Shown: positions 9,195-19,386, counted from the stretch's first letter. The stretch is 64,000 nucleotides of DNA from Semisulcospira habei (GCA_036245525.1 BTPG01000007.1:120606132-120670131); one strand, 5' to 3'. Numbers and translations are program-made. Notes: generated from the letters alone by a model not told the origin.

Positions 9195-9690
9195 AGTAAT
9201 AATAATAATAATTACGGTATTTATAATGCGCTTATCTTATAATAATTATAACTCTAAGCGCGCACTCACAACTCGCACACGCATGCGCACGCTTTAGACA
9301 ATGACTCACTCACGTACCACAAATAGTGAAAATACATTACGACGGTCAGCTTGGGGTGGGGAGTGTAGTGATATAGTGCTAGAACTGTTGAAAGAGGTGA
9401 GTTTTGAGGGCGGACTGGAAGGAGGAGAGAGAGTGTTTCTGACGGAGAGAGAGTGGGAGGGTGTTCCAGGTGGATGGACCGTAGACGGAGAAGGAGCGGG
9501 GGCCGAAAGTGCTGAGTTTGGTGCGGGGGATGTGGAGGCGGAGAGGGTCAGAGGCGGAGCGGAGGGAGCGGGAAGGGGTGTAGGGGTGAAGTAAGTTGGA
9601 GAGATAGGTAGGAGCGTAGTTGTTCAGGGATTTGTAGCAGAGAGACAGAATCTTGTATTGGATGCGTTGGGGGATGGGGAGTCTCATTGA
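9195..9690 (-). mobile_element. L2-like LINE, 3' terminal fragment
   Basis: Read on the minus strand from about 9690, the frame gives RIQYKILSLCYKSLNNYAPTY, SNLLHPYTPSRSLRSA, PRTKLSTFGPRSFSVYGP and TWNTLPLSLRQ, then SFQSALKTHLF. These are in the order known for the extreme C-terminus of L2/CR1-type reverse transcriptases (HWLPV..RI.YKIL, LLHPYTPSR.LRS, WN.LP, K..LKTHLF). No RT palm motif is present, so the copy is strongly 5'-truncated. The 3' end reads AAGCGCATTATAAATACCG and a (TTA)n tail at 9198-9213, typical of L2-like tails. The same 3' signature ends the SINE copies. It is a dead fragment. Confidence 0.85.
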
Positions 9691-9898
9691 TATCCATACG
9701 CCACTCGCCCACGAACTTCTTTGGCAGTGAAACTGCGATGGCCGCGGTCTCCGAGACATCATTGGTGGCCACTGGCAATGAAGAGGTTAATGTCTTTAAA
9801 AGGCGGCGATGATTTTCCACTGACTGCATGACGGACACACATGTTTACTTCCTTTTTCAGATTTTAGTTCTAAACCCATTTCGCCCTGACGCCCTACA

Positions 9899-10014
9899 GC
9901 AGGAGATGGCTTGACCATGATAATTCAAGGGTAGTGCCAGATTAGCTTGGCGCCTTTAGGCGCCAAGCTAATCTGGCACTACCCTTGAATTATCATGGTC
10001 AAGCCATCTCCTGC
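9899..10014. repeat. PAL-1 alpha core, perfect 57-bp arms
   Basis: The 116-bp hairpin has a left arm from GCAGGAGATGGCTTGACC to GGCGCCT, a TT loop and an exact complement. Its outer unit runs from about 9872 to TTAA at 10206-10209 and is split by the LINE stub at 10042-10165. Instead of the usual GTCGACC/GGTCGAT pair it has CTTGACC/GGTCAAG, changed on both arms. Confidence 0.95.
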
Positions 10015-10041
10015 AATTGGCACATAGTATGTAGCAATTCC

Positions 10042-10165
10042 CCTGCAGCCACTGCGGTCGAACCTGCCTGTCCCGGATTGGCCTCCGCAGTCACGAAAAT
10101 GCCTGCAGACGACGTGGGCAAGCCCTATAGAATCTTCGTTCGCGAAGTCAAGCCATGAACATGAA
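10042..10165 (+). mobile_element. 3' stub of the zinc-finger LINE lineage, with a 14-bp TSD
   Basis: The direct repeat TATGTAGCAATTCC at 10028-10041 and 10166-10179 flanks 124 bp. The frame beginning at TGC 10045 reads CSHCGRTCLSRIGL, RSHENACRRRGQAL and stop TAG. This is the same C-terminal CX2CX12HX3C motif as the reverse-oriented element at 42927-45021, and the sequence after the stop also matches (GAATCTTCGTTCGCGAAGTC). It is an extreme 5' truncation produced by target-primed reverse transcription. It interrupts the right outer half of a PAL-1 alpha unit, so the unit is older than the insertion. Confidence 0.93.
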
Positions 10166-10179
10166 TATGTAGCAATTCC

Positions 10180-10779
10180 TAAATTTAGGAAATGTGGCCG
10201 TCGGGTTAATGCACACCATCAGGACGAAACAGATGTATGTCAGGCAAAACATTCTGATTTAGATCCATGGTTAAGGCTTTTGTGCTGGCCTGTGTTTTTT
10301 GTGTGTGGACATTACGACCTAAAGCCAGCATATCAAATCAATACATTGTCGTTGCCAACAAATCATTTAACAGCGTCACCACTGTCCGCAAAACATGACG
10401 ACACATTAGCTAATAATACTGTGCAAAAAGGCATTGCACTAGTGTAGGTTTTTACACTTCCTTTTTTTTTTAATACAATGAATAATCAGGAGTATTTTTC
10501 TTTCTCAGACGGCTGGAAATAAATATGGACGCGAGAATATTTATGGGTATACATATAAATGCTTTTTGAAATCCCATGTTTCGAGTGTTCCTGATGGTTT
10601 ATTTCGGATTTGCAAAAATGACACTTCTGTGAGTGTCGTAATCATGTAATAGTGCTACCAATGCCAAATCTGCCAAATGTCCATTTTTGCGAAGAGTGAA
10701 ATTTTCCAGTAAAATCTCACTCTTCAAAGAAATCTGGGGTTGTCTGACAAAAAGCCAGTATGTCTAGTTTTTTTTTTAA
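10180..10779. other. Intergenic, AT-rich
   Basis: Apart from the end of the PAL-1 unit (TTAA 10206-10209) and a small hairpin near 10691-10727 (GAAGAGTGA against TCACTCTTC), nothing is recognised. Confidence 0.5.
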
Positions 10780-10833
10780 ATAGAAAAGCGAGATTTGCAT
10801 TCTATAACAATGAACATCTCGCTTTATCAAGAA
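10780..10833. repeat. PAL-10 hairpin
   Basis: AAAAGCGAGATTTGCATT faces AATGAACATCTCGCTTT; related hairpins lie at 32172, 41064 and 63793. Confidence 0.65.
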
Positions 10834-10985
10834 ATTTGGACATGCTAACTTTTGCCAAATAACGATAGAAATGGACTGCTGGACAGAAACGTGTTTTCCC
10901 CTGTATGTCATTATGGATGTAATGTTTCCAAACCGTCACTTTGTCGAGAGAGCCGAAGCGTATTTCCTTCTGTGTAAAACATAAT

Positions 10986-11083
10986 ACTGACGAGCAAAGG
11001 AAATGCGACATTTTTGGAACTATCGGAAACACTTTAGTGTTTCCGGTGGTTCCAAAAATGTCGCACTTCTTTTGCACGTCAGT
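10986..11083. repeat. PAL-6 hairpin
   Basis: TACTGACGAGCAAAGGAAAT is opposed by CTTCTTTTGCACGTCAGTA; the inner GCGACATTTTTGGAAC pairs with GTTCCAAAAATGTCGC. No TTAA ends. Confidence 0.9.
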
Positions 11084-11480
11084 ATAATTATTATTACCTG
11101 TACAATTTTGTGTATGTCAAAGTTGGTGTAATGCGTACATTTCATTTCTTTTGACCCTTGAAGTGCTATGATGTAAAACTGTCGCAATAACAAAAAGCGT
11201 ACTGATCTCAGTTATTTCTTCTAGTCAGTTTGATGATGTTGTAAATGTAAATAGTTACTGCCACCTGCAGGGTAGATAATTGGGAGTTTCGCTGTCTTTT
11301 TTTTTTTTTACACCCATGGTTTTACGCACAGATTCTCGAAGAACTGATCCCCCCAAAAGGTCAGTTCTTTTTGTGTCTAAACTTGTGTCTTTTACTGCCT
11401 TCACGTTGTTTTTCTTTGCCGTTAGGTGGATATCGTTTAGTTGTTACGAGTACGATGCAGAGGTTTAAATGTTGAGATCT

Positions 11481-11745
11481 GTCGAGAAGAACACAACGGA
11501 GAAAGAAACACGTTTGGGAAAAACAGTTACAACACAATTTATTAATATTAATATTCTTCAAAATAGAAAAACAAACAAGTTGCCACTTTCCTACTTCGCT
11601 GACAGATACTAGTAGCGACTGAATTCTATACTTATTTTTTTGTCTATTTATATCTATTTTGAAAATTAATATTAATCAGTTGTGTTGTAACTGTCTTTTC
11701 TAGGCGTGTTTCTTTCTCCGTTGGGTTCTTCTCTGCATTTTACAC
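11481..11745. repeat. PAL-8 large inverted repeat
   Basis: GAAGAACACAACGGAGAAAG at the left is matched by CTTTCTCCGTTGGGTTCTTC at the right, and ACAGTTACAACACA by TGTGTTGTAACTGT. The central 90 bp is AT-rich. The right-hand sequence recurs alone at 55190-55320. Confidence 0.88.
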
Positions 11746-11979
11746 GCTTGCCAGTCACCTTTTCTGTCTGGATTTTATATCTGTTGGTATAGTAGCTTTT
11801 CAAACAATCTTCATGAACTAACAAATTTTGTACGCATAATTATCATTGCAGGCTGTAAATTTCGCGATCTTTTTCTTAATCATGTCACGTTACTGTTGAG
11901 CGCAGGGAGCCCTAAGGCCAATAATTCCAAATTTTGGAGTTCTCAGTCCGGGGACTAAGGTAAAGTTTAAGAGACAAAT

Positions 11980-12068
11980 ATACCATGATAGTTCAAGGGT
12001 AGTGCCAAAATAACTTGGCGCCTCTAGGCGCCAAGTTATTCTGGCGCTACCCTCGGACTGTCAAAGTC
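11980..12068. repeat. PAL-1 core with compensated change
   Basis: The left arm has AATAACTTGGCGCC and the right arm GGCGCCAAGTTATT, where most copies have AATAGCTT/AAGCTATT. The outer arms are partly decayed. Confidence 0.9.
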
Positions 12069-12353
12069 GATTCATATCCTGTTGCCGTGCGTCAAAGCTG
12101 AATGTGCTAAAAATAGATATTCAAGCTACGTTTAGGTATTTGTGCAGTATGCATTGTCAAAACAAAACGGCCATGACATCTAAAGCAAGCACACATTTTC
12201 AACAAACCAGGTGTTCTGTGTCCACCCTGACAGGATTCAAGATATGTATTGTCCGCAAAACAACCCGACGAAACGTTAGGACGTTTGTGTCAATAGATTG
12301 CCGCTAAAAACAAACCCCAGCCATATGCTTATTGTTCGATCTTTTTGCCCCTA

Positions 12354-12620
12354 CCGTATAATAATAATAATAATACCGTTATTATATAGGCGCTTTTTCT
12401 CAATTTTTGGGCGAATCGACTCAAAGCGCCGCGAACTGAAACCCAACACGCACACTCACGTAACAGACACGGATTTACGCCATTTAAGACAAGCACAGTA
12501 CAAGACAGACGAAGGGCCAGTTCAGCTACTGAAGTTACAAAGATTTTTGATGGCTTGTATTCGAAATTTGTAAAGTGGCCTGAAACCGGTACCAAAGTGT
12601 GGGAGGTGTGGAGGGGGGGG
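12354..12620 (-). mobile_element. SINE 3' part, reverse orientation
   Basis: On the minus strand the order is the same as in 46440-46735: CTTTGGTACC, GGCCACTTTA, TTCGCGGCGCTTTGAGTCGA, AAGCGCCTATATAATAACGG, then (TTA)n. The tRNA-like head is absent. A G-run at 12606-12630 borders the truncated side. Confidence 0.82.
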
Positions 12621-12677
12621 GGGGGGGGGGTATGTGCAATACCAACTGCCAGTCATTTTGCAAAAGGAGCCAGGGTC

Positions 12678-12892
12678 ATAACCCTTTTCATCCTGACACA
12701 CTATTGCTTGAAATAAGTGTGACTATTATCGTTCAAGTTTGGTGCCAGAATAGCTTGGCGCCTGCGGCGCCAAGCTATTCTGGCACCACCCTTGAACTGA
12801 AGTGGTTGATATAATTTTCTAATCTGTAATGTAGCCTTCTCATGACAATAAGCAAACTTTAAACAATTCAGCCTCAGGAGGTAATGGGTTAA
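12678..12892. repeat. PAL-1 gamma unit
   Basis: The left end ATAACCCTTTTCATCCTGAC (TTAA mutated to ATAA) is paired with TTAA 12889-12892 at the right. The core 12728-12799 has GTTCAAGTTTGGTGCCAGAA against its near complement; tip GGCGCCTGCGGCGCC. Confidence 0.85.
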
Positions 12893-12924
12893 TTTGTCAT
12901 TACACTCTTTCAGAATGTGACTTT

Positions 12925-13229
12925 GTCTAGCTGGACAATATCCCATATTTTCTGTTGACCCATAAAATAACGCCAGTTGTCAAGCGATATGGAATCAGAT
13001 TATGGTTTGATCATTGACAATGTTAAAAAAAAAAAAAAAAAAATGATCGCGTCTAGTTGACAACTTATGAGATTTTTGTTGACCCAGAAAATAGTGTCAA
13101 CTGTCAAACGAGATGGAGTTACATTTTGGCATGATAATTTACAATATTTTCTAAGCCTGGTTGATGGCGTATGATATTTTCCGGGGTCCCCCAGAAAGTA
13201 TCGTCAGCCGTCAAACCAGAGCTGGTTTG
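12925..13229. repeat. Three diverged tandem units of about 110-120 bp
   Basis: TTCTGTTGACCCATAAAATA, TTTGTTGACCCAGAAAATAG and CGGGGTCCCCCAGAAAGTAT recur with a following GTCAA block. An A-run (13025-13042) sits between the first two. Confidence 0.65.
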
Positions 13230-13380
13230 AATAAAACGAGATCGAGATTCTTTGAGTTTGAAGAGACATTTGACCAAAATTTATTTTTCTCCGGTAGCAG
13301 TTCAGTTTAATGGCCAGTGTTCAGTTGTTAAAATTCGTGCATTTTCACCCTCCAGCGTAATTTACATGTGTGCCAGTATT

Positions 13381-13455
13381 TTAAACCCATGTGTGCATGC
13401 ATGCAAACACGGGTACTATAAACAGTACCAGTGGATGCATACTCGAAGGGGTTAA
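13381..13455. repeat. PAL-7 unit, TTAA-bounded
   Basis: GCATGCAAACACGGGTACT faces AGTACCAGTGGATGC between TTAA 13381-13384 and 13452-13455. Confidence 0.75.
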
Positions 13456-13534
13456 TGTTAGAATATTTATATTATTTGTTTTCCAAGCAATGTCCATGAG
13501 CAGAAAAAAGCAAGAATTTTTTTCCGTTTGGGTG

Positions 13535-13612
13535 TCGGTAGCGGTTTTAGTCACGATGATTCCTGCAGGAATCATCGTGACTAAAACCGCTACCGAAGCC
13601 CAGAGGGGTTAA
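13535..13612. repeat. PAL-4 unit; perfect 62-bp palindrome plus right TTAA
   Basis: Positions 13535-13596 are two exact 31-bp arms with no loop: TCGGTAGCGGTTTTAGTC onward to GATTCCTG|CAGGAATC. The right end GAGGGGTTAA is normal, but the left TTAA end is not evident. Confidence 0.92.
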
Positions 13613-13845
13613 CACCTAACTTTCTGTGTCGTTATCCAATTTTCGCACGCTGCATTTTCTGTGACATGCGTAATACGTTCTTCACGTGCAAGGGATTAAC
13701 TAGATATGTATTTTTGGACACGACGACAGTTATCTGTTATTAATACCCCTTGTGAGTGTAACCGCCGGTGCTGCGTGCACTATGTGGTTAATTTTATTTT
13801 TTTGCTGAAATTTGCCCCGGCAATGCTACAAAAGAAGCCCGGCCT

Positions 13846-13930
13846 TTAACCTCTTCAACCCAGCTGCAAGAGACATGAACCCACATGAGCCCCCGCAGGC
13901 AAAAACTGCTACCGACAGCCACAGGGTTAA
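13846..13930. repeat. PAL-2/PAL-4 chimera, TTAA-bounded
   Basis: The left half is a PAL-2 left arm (GCAAGAGACATGAACC, ATGAGCCCCCGCA). It is joined at 13899 to a PAL-4 right arm (CTGCTACCGACAGCCACAGG). TTAA occurs at both ends (13846-13849, 13927-13930). Confidence 0.82.
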
Positions 13931-14261
13931 ACACACAATTTTGTCCAATGCGAGCTCTTCCACTGTTGGTTAATTTCCACCCTTCTGTTTATCTCTTTTG
14001 TTGTCCTGACGTAATTTGACAGTGACTGCATTATTTGAAGTCGTAATACATGCGAGCAATTTATCGTAGAACTTGTATTTTGTGTTGATCTTAAACCAGT
14101 AGTGACATGGATGCAACATATAATAAGCATTGCTGTATTGAAAAACGACATTTATATTGGAAGAAAAAAGAAAGAAAGAAGAATATTTTAACCATCCAGG
14201 GTTTATTTATACCCCTGGAAAACACCAAAAATACTTTGTTTTTTTTTGTAACCTTTTTGTT

Positions 14262-14360
14262 CATGAAGCCACTGATACTGCAAACAGCGCAAGTGGCTGT
14301 ATGTTCATGCAGCCACATGTACTGTTATCAGCATTAGTGGTTGCACGCACAAGGCTGATA
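14262..14360. repeat. PAL-7-like degenerate cluster
   Basis: GAAGCCACTGATACTGC, GTGGCTGTATGTTCATGCAG and GCATTAGTGGTTGC are diverged alternating arms of PAL-7. Confidence 0.4.
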
Positions 14361-14831
14361 ATCCGCGAATACACTTGACGTAAACAATAAACAATTTACA
14401 ATGAACTTTATTTGCGAACGGACGAAGTAACTGAATTCTCGCAACTTTCCGTGTACAGAACAATGCGCCTTTGTTGTCTCGCTTGGAGCATTATTCAATT
14501 GACAACTGAAATGACGAGTATCAGCGTTATGTGACAGACAGAGACACACAGAACTCTTTCGAAACTTGTCGCACACGGATACGCGAAACAACAACAACAA
14601 AACCGCGCATTCGTGTACGACACGTCTAGAACGAGTCAATCCTTTTTTGTGGAAATATTGTATTGTACAAAGGAGCCAGAAATATTTTGTGTTGGCTTTC
14701 TCTTCCGTGTTTTGCCCCCTCTGTGCATGAAACCACCGACATTGTGCTGTAAAAACGAGACAGCCTTTGTCAGTGAAAAAGTTATTTTGTGCCAAGGTTT
14801 AACCCCTTTGACCTCCTGGACACAGCCAACT
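14361..14831. other. Intergenic, nothing recognised
   Basis: A 153-codon minus-strand frame (14334-14795) crosses this stretch but shows no motif. It overlaps PAL-7 arms and is probably chance. Confidence 0.45.
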
Positions 14832-14897
14832 GTAAGAGGAATAGAATCTCATGTGCCCCCGCAGTCGCGGTGGCACATGAGGTTCTATGCCTCTTGC
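14832..14897. repeat. PAL-2 hairpin with co-varied arms
   Basis: CATGTGCC pairs with GGCACATG, where most copies have CATGAGCC/GGCTCATG. Confidence 0.9.
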
Positions 14898-14992
14898 TTG
14901 CCCTAACTTGTGTTCGTGTTCGTTTGAGAGTTGGGGTTTTTACGCTCTGAATTTACAATTACAATTGTTTACGTAGCGTGTTTAAATTGAAT

Positions 14993-15125
<133 letters not shown>

Positions 15126-15320
15126 TATAATCGGTGGTTGCATGTTCAAGGAGTTACAACAAACACGTTTTGTGTCCAATATGTTTTTCAAGTAAGGAGA
15201 ATTTTAACTTAACAGCATTGCCGGCGAAAGCTTTCCTGCGTAACTCGAATTATACAATGAGAAAGAAAAATTTGACGAGCTTATTGATCACTGTAAATTT
15301 CTAACACACTCAGGGTGTCT

Positions 15321-15401
15321 TTAACATTTACCTTTTATGGTCATGCAGCCACTGGTGTGTTGATTTGCCAGTACCGGTGGCTGTGTTTTCATGGGGCTTA
15401 A
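15321..15401. repeat. PAL-7 unit, TTAA-bounded
   Basis: CATGCAGCCACTGGTGTG faces CAGTACCGGTGGCTGTG; TTAA at 15321-15324 and 15398-15401. Confidence 0.75.
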
Positions 15402-15539
15402 GGTAAAATACCAATACTGCTTGCCAACAATCGAGATTGTAACCTCCTTTCACAGTTATGTTATCTAAAGCGGTGTGTTACAGACAAATGACAATTGAAT
15501 GTGTGCACGACGATGAGGATTTCAATCGTTGAACAAATT

Positions 15540-15603
15540 TGTTTGCTAGTCTGTAATTTTGAACCTACGGCTGTAATCTTGAGTTCAAAATCGCAGACCA
15601 ACA
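15540..15603. repeat. PAL-5 hairpin, diverged
   Basis: GTTTGCTAGTCTGTAATTTT faces AAAATCGCAGACCAACA. Confidence 0.65.
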
Positions 15604-15606
15604 GGC

Positions 15607-15668
15607 ACGTCCTGAGAAAGCCTTGTTGCTGTCGGGACGTTAAGCAATGTACAATCAATCAATCAGCA
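15607..15668. repeat. Solo end of the foldback element of 20114-21055
   Basis: GCACGTCCTGAGAAAGCCTT, GTTGCTGTCGGGACGTTAAG and CAATGTACAATCAATCAATC match the end of the right arm near 20997-21052. Confidence 0.85.
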
Positions 15669-15699
15669 GACCAACAGACATATTACAGTTTAGAATTGT

Positions 15700-15810
15700 A
15701 TACTGACGAGGAAAAACAAACGCGACATCGTTCGATAAAACAAATGCGTCATCAGTCGAAGTGTTTCCGGTGACACGAATGACGTCGCTTCTCTTTTGCT
15801 CGTCTGTATA
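15700..15810. repeat. PAL-6 hairpin
   Basis: ATACTGACGAGGAAAAACAA at left and CTTTTGCTCGTCTGTAT at right; inner arms partly decayed. Confidence 0.75.
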
Positions 15811-16006
15811 AATAAACCTCTCAGTATGAAATTCCTTCTTTTTCTTGTGCTCCTCTTAATATGTTTGGTCTGTATCCTGTAGGAATGGAGTCGAAAAAAA
15901 GAAATGAAGTAAAATTGCTCGGACCCATTTTAATACACACTGAATGTCTGCTAAAGACACATAAGCCCCTCAGTGTCAACAGGCAGGTCAATTAATAGTG
16001 ATAAGC

Positions 16007-16008
<2 letters not shown>

Positions 16009-16088
<80 letters not shown>

Positions 16089-16092
16089 TAAC

Positions 16093-16136
<44 letters not shown>
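16009..16136. repeat. (AAT)n microsatellite
   Basis: About 128 bp, with three AAC interruptions near 16082-16097. The Asn, Ile and Tyr homopolymer frames are artefacts. Confidence 0.97.
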
Positions 16137-16137
<1 letters not shown>

Positions 16138-16170
16138 GTTTTATATTTTGGGCGTGGATATAGTGCTCAT

Positions 16171-16373
16171 TCAACCCAATTAGCCCCGACGCCCTACGGG
16201 AAGAGATAGCTTGACCATGATAATTCAAGAGTAGTGCCAGATTAGCTTGGCGCCTTCCGGCGCCAAGCTAATCTGGCACTACTCTTGAATTATCATGGTC
16301 AGGCCACTCCCAGCAACTGGTACATAGTCGTTACGTAACACCTCCAACATTGGGGAATGCGCCTTGGAGTTAA
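16171..16373. repeat. PAL-1 alpha unit
   Basis: The core 16211-16302 carries CAAGAG/CTCTTG in place of CAAGGG/CCCTTG on both arms. The left end CAACCCAATTAGCCC has a mutated TTAA; the right TTAA is at 16370-16373. Confidence 0.88.
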
Positions 16374-16576
16374 ATGCGGGGTTGGATAACTATGATGCTG
16401 GTTCACAGTCCTGCAGATACACCTATCTCTTCTCTTTCTCTCATGCGATTAGTCAGTCATGTCAGCTAACTGCCGTCTATGCTTCGCGTCACATAGTTTT
16501 GTTTTACATATATCTGAACATTCAGCAATTTGGAGTATATCTTTAGGGCAGACTATTTGGCGCCATATCAGAGACT

Positions 16577-16661
16577 GAACTCATTCGGATATGCGGCTTT
16601 GTATTCGGATACGCGGCTTTGTCAGTGCCACGCCTCCGAATGCGGCGTGTTGAATGAGTTT
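16577..16661. repeat. PAL-3, degenerate
   Basis: GAACTCATTCGGATATGCGG and GGCGTGTTGAATGAGTTTT are recognisable ends; both TTAA are mutated and one inner segment is duplicated (ATTCGGATA.GCGGCTTTGT). Confidence 0.75.
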
Positions 16662-17048
16662 TCATAACAAATCTGTTGTAAAACCAGCTGATTCTTGTTT
16701 TATTTAGAAAAAAGTACTCTGTTCTGCAACATAGAATGGACACCAAAGGGCATTATTGTATTGTTGTTGAACACGTTTTGCTTTTTAGTCGACATAGTTT
16801 TATTTAGCAATTTTTTTTTTCAGACATTGCTTTTCCCCCAGGAGAGTTTTACCAGATTTTTTTTCTCTGTTTACTAACATGAAGTAATACCAGTAATACT
16901 TTATCGTTTGATCCGCGGTACATCTGTGTATATTTTTTATTACATTTTGACGAGCGCAGTTCTCTTGTGTATTTTTGACGTGTAAAACGATATTCGTATC
17001 TTCTGGACCTACGTCGTAACATTTTGTTCACGTCCTATGTCATGTGTA

Positions 17049-17139
17049 TTAACCCTTTGGCTGTCGGTATCGCTTCTTCTCGAGGTGATTCCTGCAGGAA
17101 TCACATCGAGAAAAAGCGCTACCGACAGCCACAGGGTTA
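17049..17139. repeat. PAL-4 unit
   Basis: TTAACCCTTTGGCTGTCGGT at left, GCGCTACCGACAGCCACAGG at right; centre GTGATTCCTGCAGGAATCAC is a perfect 20-mer palindrome. The right end is GTTAC. Confidence 0.92.
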
Positions 17140-17522
17140 CGACGTATGTGCTGTTTATGTCATAGAGCTTGTTTTTTTGCGGGAAACACATTTAACGACG
17201 TACGTCTGTTGTATTATGACGTAGGCTGTTTACGTCACAAGTCTTATATAGTATGGCACATGTCGATCTATTTTTTTTTTTTTTAAATTTTAAATTGAAG
17301 CTTTTGTATTATGAGGTGCGCTGTTGATGTCATATAGCTTGTTTATTATGACGAACACGTTATGTCATAAGTCGTTTTGTATTATGACGAACACTGTTTA
17401 CGTCATACGTCGTATGCTCATAGGACACATACTTAATGACAGAAACAGAGTACGTCATGATAATGACGTTCGCTGTTTACGTCATGAAGTTTGTGTAATA
17501 TGACATATGTTGTTTATGTCCA
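17130..17522. repeat. Degenerate CRE-like tandem array
   Basis: ATTATGACG, GCTGTTTACGTCAT and CATAGCTTGTT recur about ten times with spacing near 35-50 bp. Many copies contain TGACGT or ACGTCA. Confidence 0.6.
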
Positions 17523-17944
17523 AAAAGGAGCCGGCTTTGTATGCTTTAGAACACCCTGCAATGTATGTGGCGAAAAGATTTACTTTTCATTGTATGTTTG
17601 ATATTTGATCTATGTTTTACCAATATTGCCATGAACTCAGGACACATGATGTTGTCATAGTAGAGATGTATGCTATTTGTGCTATGTTTCACGTGAACTC
17701 AAAGAAAATTCTGTCTAATAAAGTGACTCATTCCAAGAGCATTTACTCTCGTTGTTGTTTCGTGCAAAGAAAGACGACGACGACACAACCACCACAGCCA
17801 ACAGCAACACCCCCAATAACAACAACAGTTGTTGTCATTGTCGCTGTTATTGTTATTGTTGTATGTGGTGGTGATATTGTGTTTATTTGCAAGTAGATTT
17901 TGCTTATTTTGTGAGTTTGAAATGAAAGAAGCTTTGTGTATCGC
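17523..17944. other. Intergenic, nothing recognised
   Basis: A short inverted CAACAACAG/GTTGTTGTC region near 17806-17860 yields a hydrophobic open frame with no family resemblance. Confidence 0.45.
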
Positions 17945-18062
17945 AGACAGAACGGGATGGGACTACCATAACCACAAAGTCCTTTCTATATGAGAGCTGT
18001 CCTCGCTCCATACCTTTTGTCTTTGACCTGATTCTGATGTTGAAATATCTCATATTGAACAA
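17945..18062. repeat. Dispersed repeat, copy 1
   Basis: CTATATGAGAGCTGTCCTCG and TTTTGTCTTTGACCTGATTC recur in the same order at 22545-22670. Confidence 0.85.
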
Positions 18063-18214
18063 GATGAGGATTTCATCCCAAGTCTACCGTACTGTTTGGA
18101 GCTCACATGCATTTTTCTTTTAGGAACATTTACAGTTGTTCATATTTTTAAGCTTATCCTTCTGATCCATTTTCCTCCTCTATAAGCCAACCTCTGATCA
18201 ACACAAACGCCGGC

Positions 18215-18900
18215 ACACACAAATAAAGACGGGACACACGCGCTTCCCGCAATTAGTACGCTCTCTGGGCTGGAGTAACGACAGGAATTATGAAGAAAAA
18301 TAGCACGAGCGGCAAAATGACGTCACTCTAAGCTTGATGTCGTGGCATCGCTAGTCTCACGACGCCGTGTACCCAGTGACGAAATTGATGTTTCACGTCA
18401 TTCATCCGAAAGGCGCGAAGCCTCTTCCAAGACTGACTGTTTTGTTCCACACAGCCTCTTAAAGGGATGACTGTTCGATGGGAGTAAATAGTCGCTCCAA
18501 AACTTGCAAACATGAATTAATTATTATTGAAAAAGTTGAAGAGGTACAACGCTGGATTACGAACTCATTCAATATCTCCCTTTAATCCCCCCCCCCCCCT
18601 CCCCGTCTGATAAGCACGGCTGAATGGCACAGACAAACACAAACGGCAGAATGGCACATACAAACACAGACGACATACACACGGCGCTTCCTACCGGTTA
18701 TACGTTCTGTAGGCTGGCGTAGCCACGGCCATTTTGAAGAATAAGGTGGAATGCCCCAGGCCCACAAAGCCTCTTCTGTATAAGCTTGCATGCATATTTC
18801 ACCTTTTCCACAATACGTTCGCAAATATCATACAAAAACTAAGAGACTGTCTTCCTAAATGAAGGGGAATATTGTGCCCAGCTCATACACATGTAAAACA
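18215..18900. repeat. Mixed copies of a middle-repetitive family
   Basis: GAAAAAGTTGAAGAGGTACA (18527) and GCGCTTCC plus ACGTTCTGTAGGCTGGCGTA (18682) match blocks at 19030, 23535 and 24000-24060. The order is scrambled, so truncated copies probably overlap. A C-run lies at 18588-18604. Confidence 0.5.
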
Positions 18901-19019
18901 CTGATTTTCGACAAGTAGGAACAGTGTATAAAACACTGACGCGTTTGGTGCTTTTACGTCACCTCCACTGTTTGATAAAATTAAGGAGTTTTACTTTTGA
19001 CATTTTTTCCCCGCATTGA

Positions 19020-19300
19020 ACTTTTATTTTCGAAAAAGGTGAAGAGGTACAAAGCTGGCTAATGAACTCATCCAATGGCTTTCCACAAACTAGCCATATC
19101 CAAAATTTCCAGTGTATATAATCAAAATGGAGGACTCTAATCTGGGTCAACCGACTTTCTATAAACGATCTTTTATGTCTTCAATGAGACATCCAATTAC
19201 AATATGCTCCGAGGCTGTCTTAGCCACCCCTTAAAAGAAGTATTTCGCCAAGTTTCAACTGAACTGAGCTTGTACGTACATCAGTATCTGAGATTCTCGT
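19020..19300. repeat. Dispersed repeat ending in a microsatellite, copy 1
   Basis: It is about 280 bp and matches 23530-23815 over its length, including TCTAATCTGGGTCAACCGAC and GTCTTCAATGAGACATCCAA. Both copies run into a tandem repeat: (CA)n here, (ACAT)n there. Confidence 0.88.
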
Positions 19301-19301
19301 G

Positions 19302-19302
<1 letters not shown>

Positions 19303-19386
<84 letters not shown>
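19303..19386. repeat. (CA)n microsatellite
   Basis: About 84 bp of CA. Confidence 0.97.

Noticed and set aside
9301..9594. Gly/Glu-rich plus-strand frame
   Set aside because: It is the antisense of the L2-like LINE C-terminus, which has recognisable family motifs on the minus strand.
14334..14795. 153-codon minus-strand frame
   Set aside because: No motif, and it overlaps repeat arms at its end; length is compatible with chance in 64 kb.
15973..16228. Asn, Ile and Tyr homopolymer proteins over the (AAT)n array, and Arg-Glu/Leu-Ser repeats over 22979-23505
   Set aside because: Pure microsatellite translation.
17612..17896. Thr/Pro then Val/Ile-rich frame resembling a membrane segment
   Set aside because: The hydrophobic part is the complement of the preceding CAACAACA-rich stretch; no start, splice or family support.
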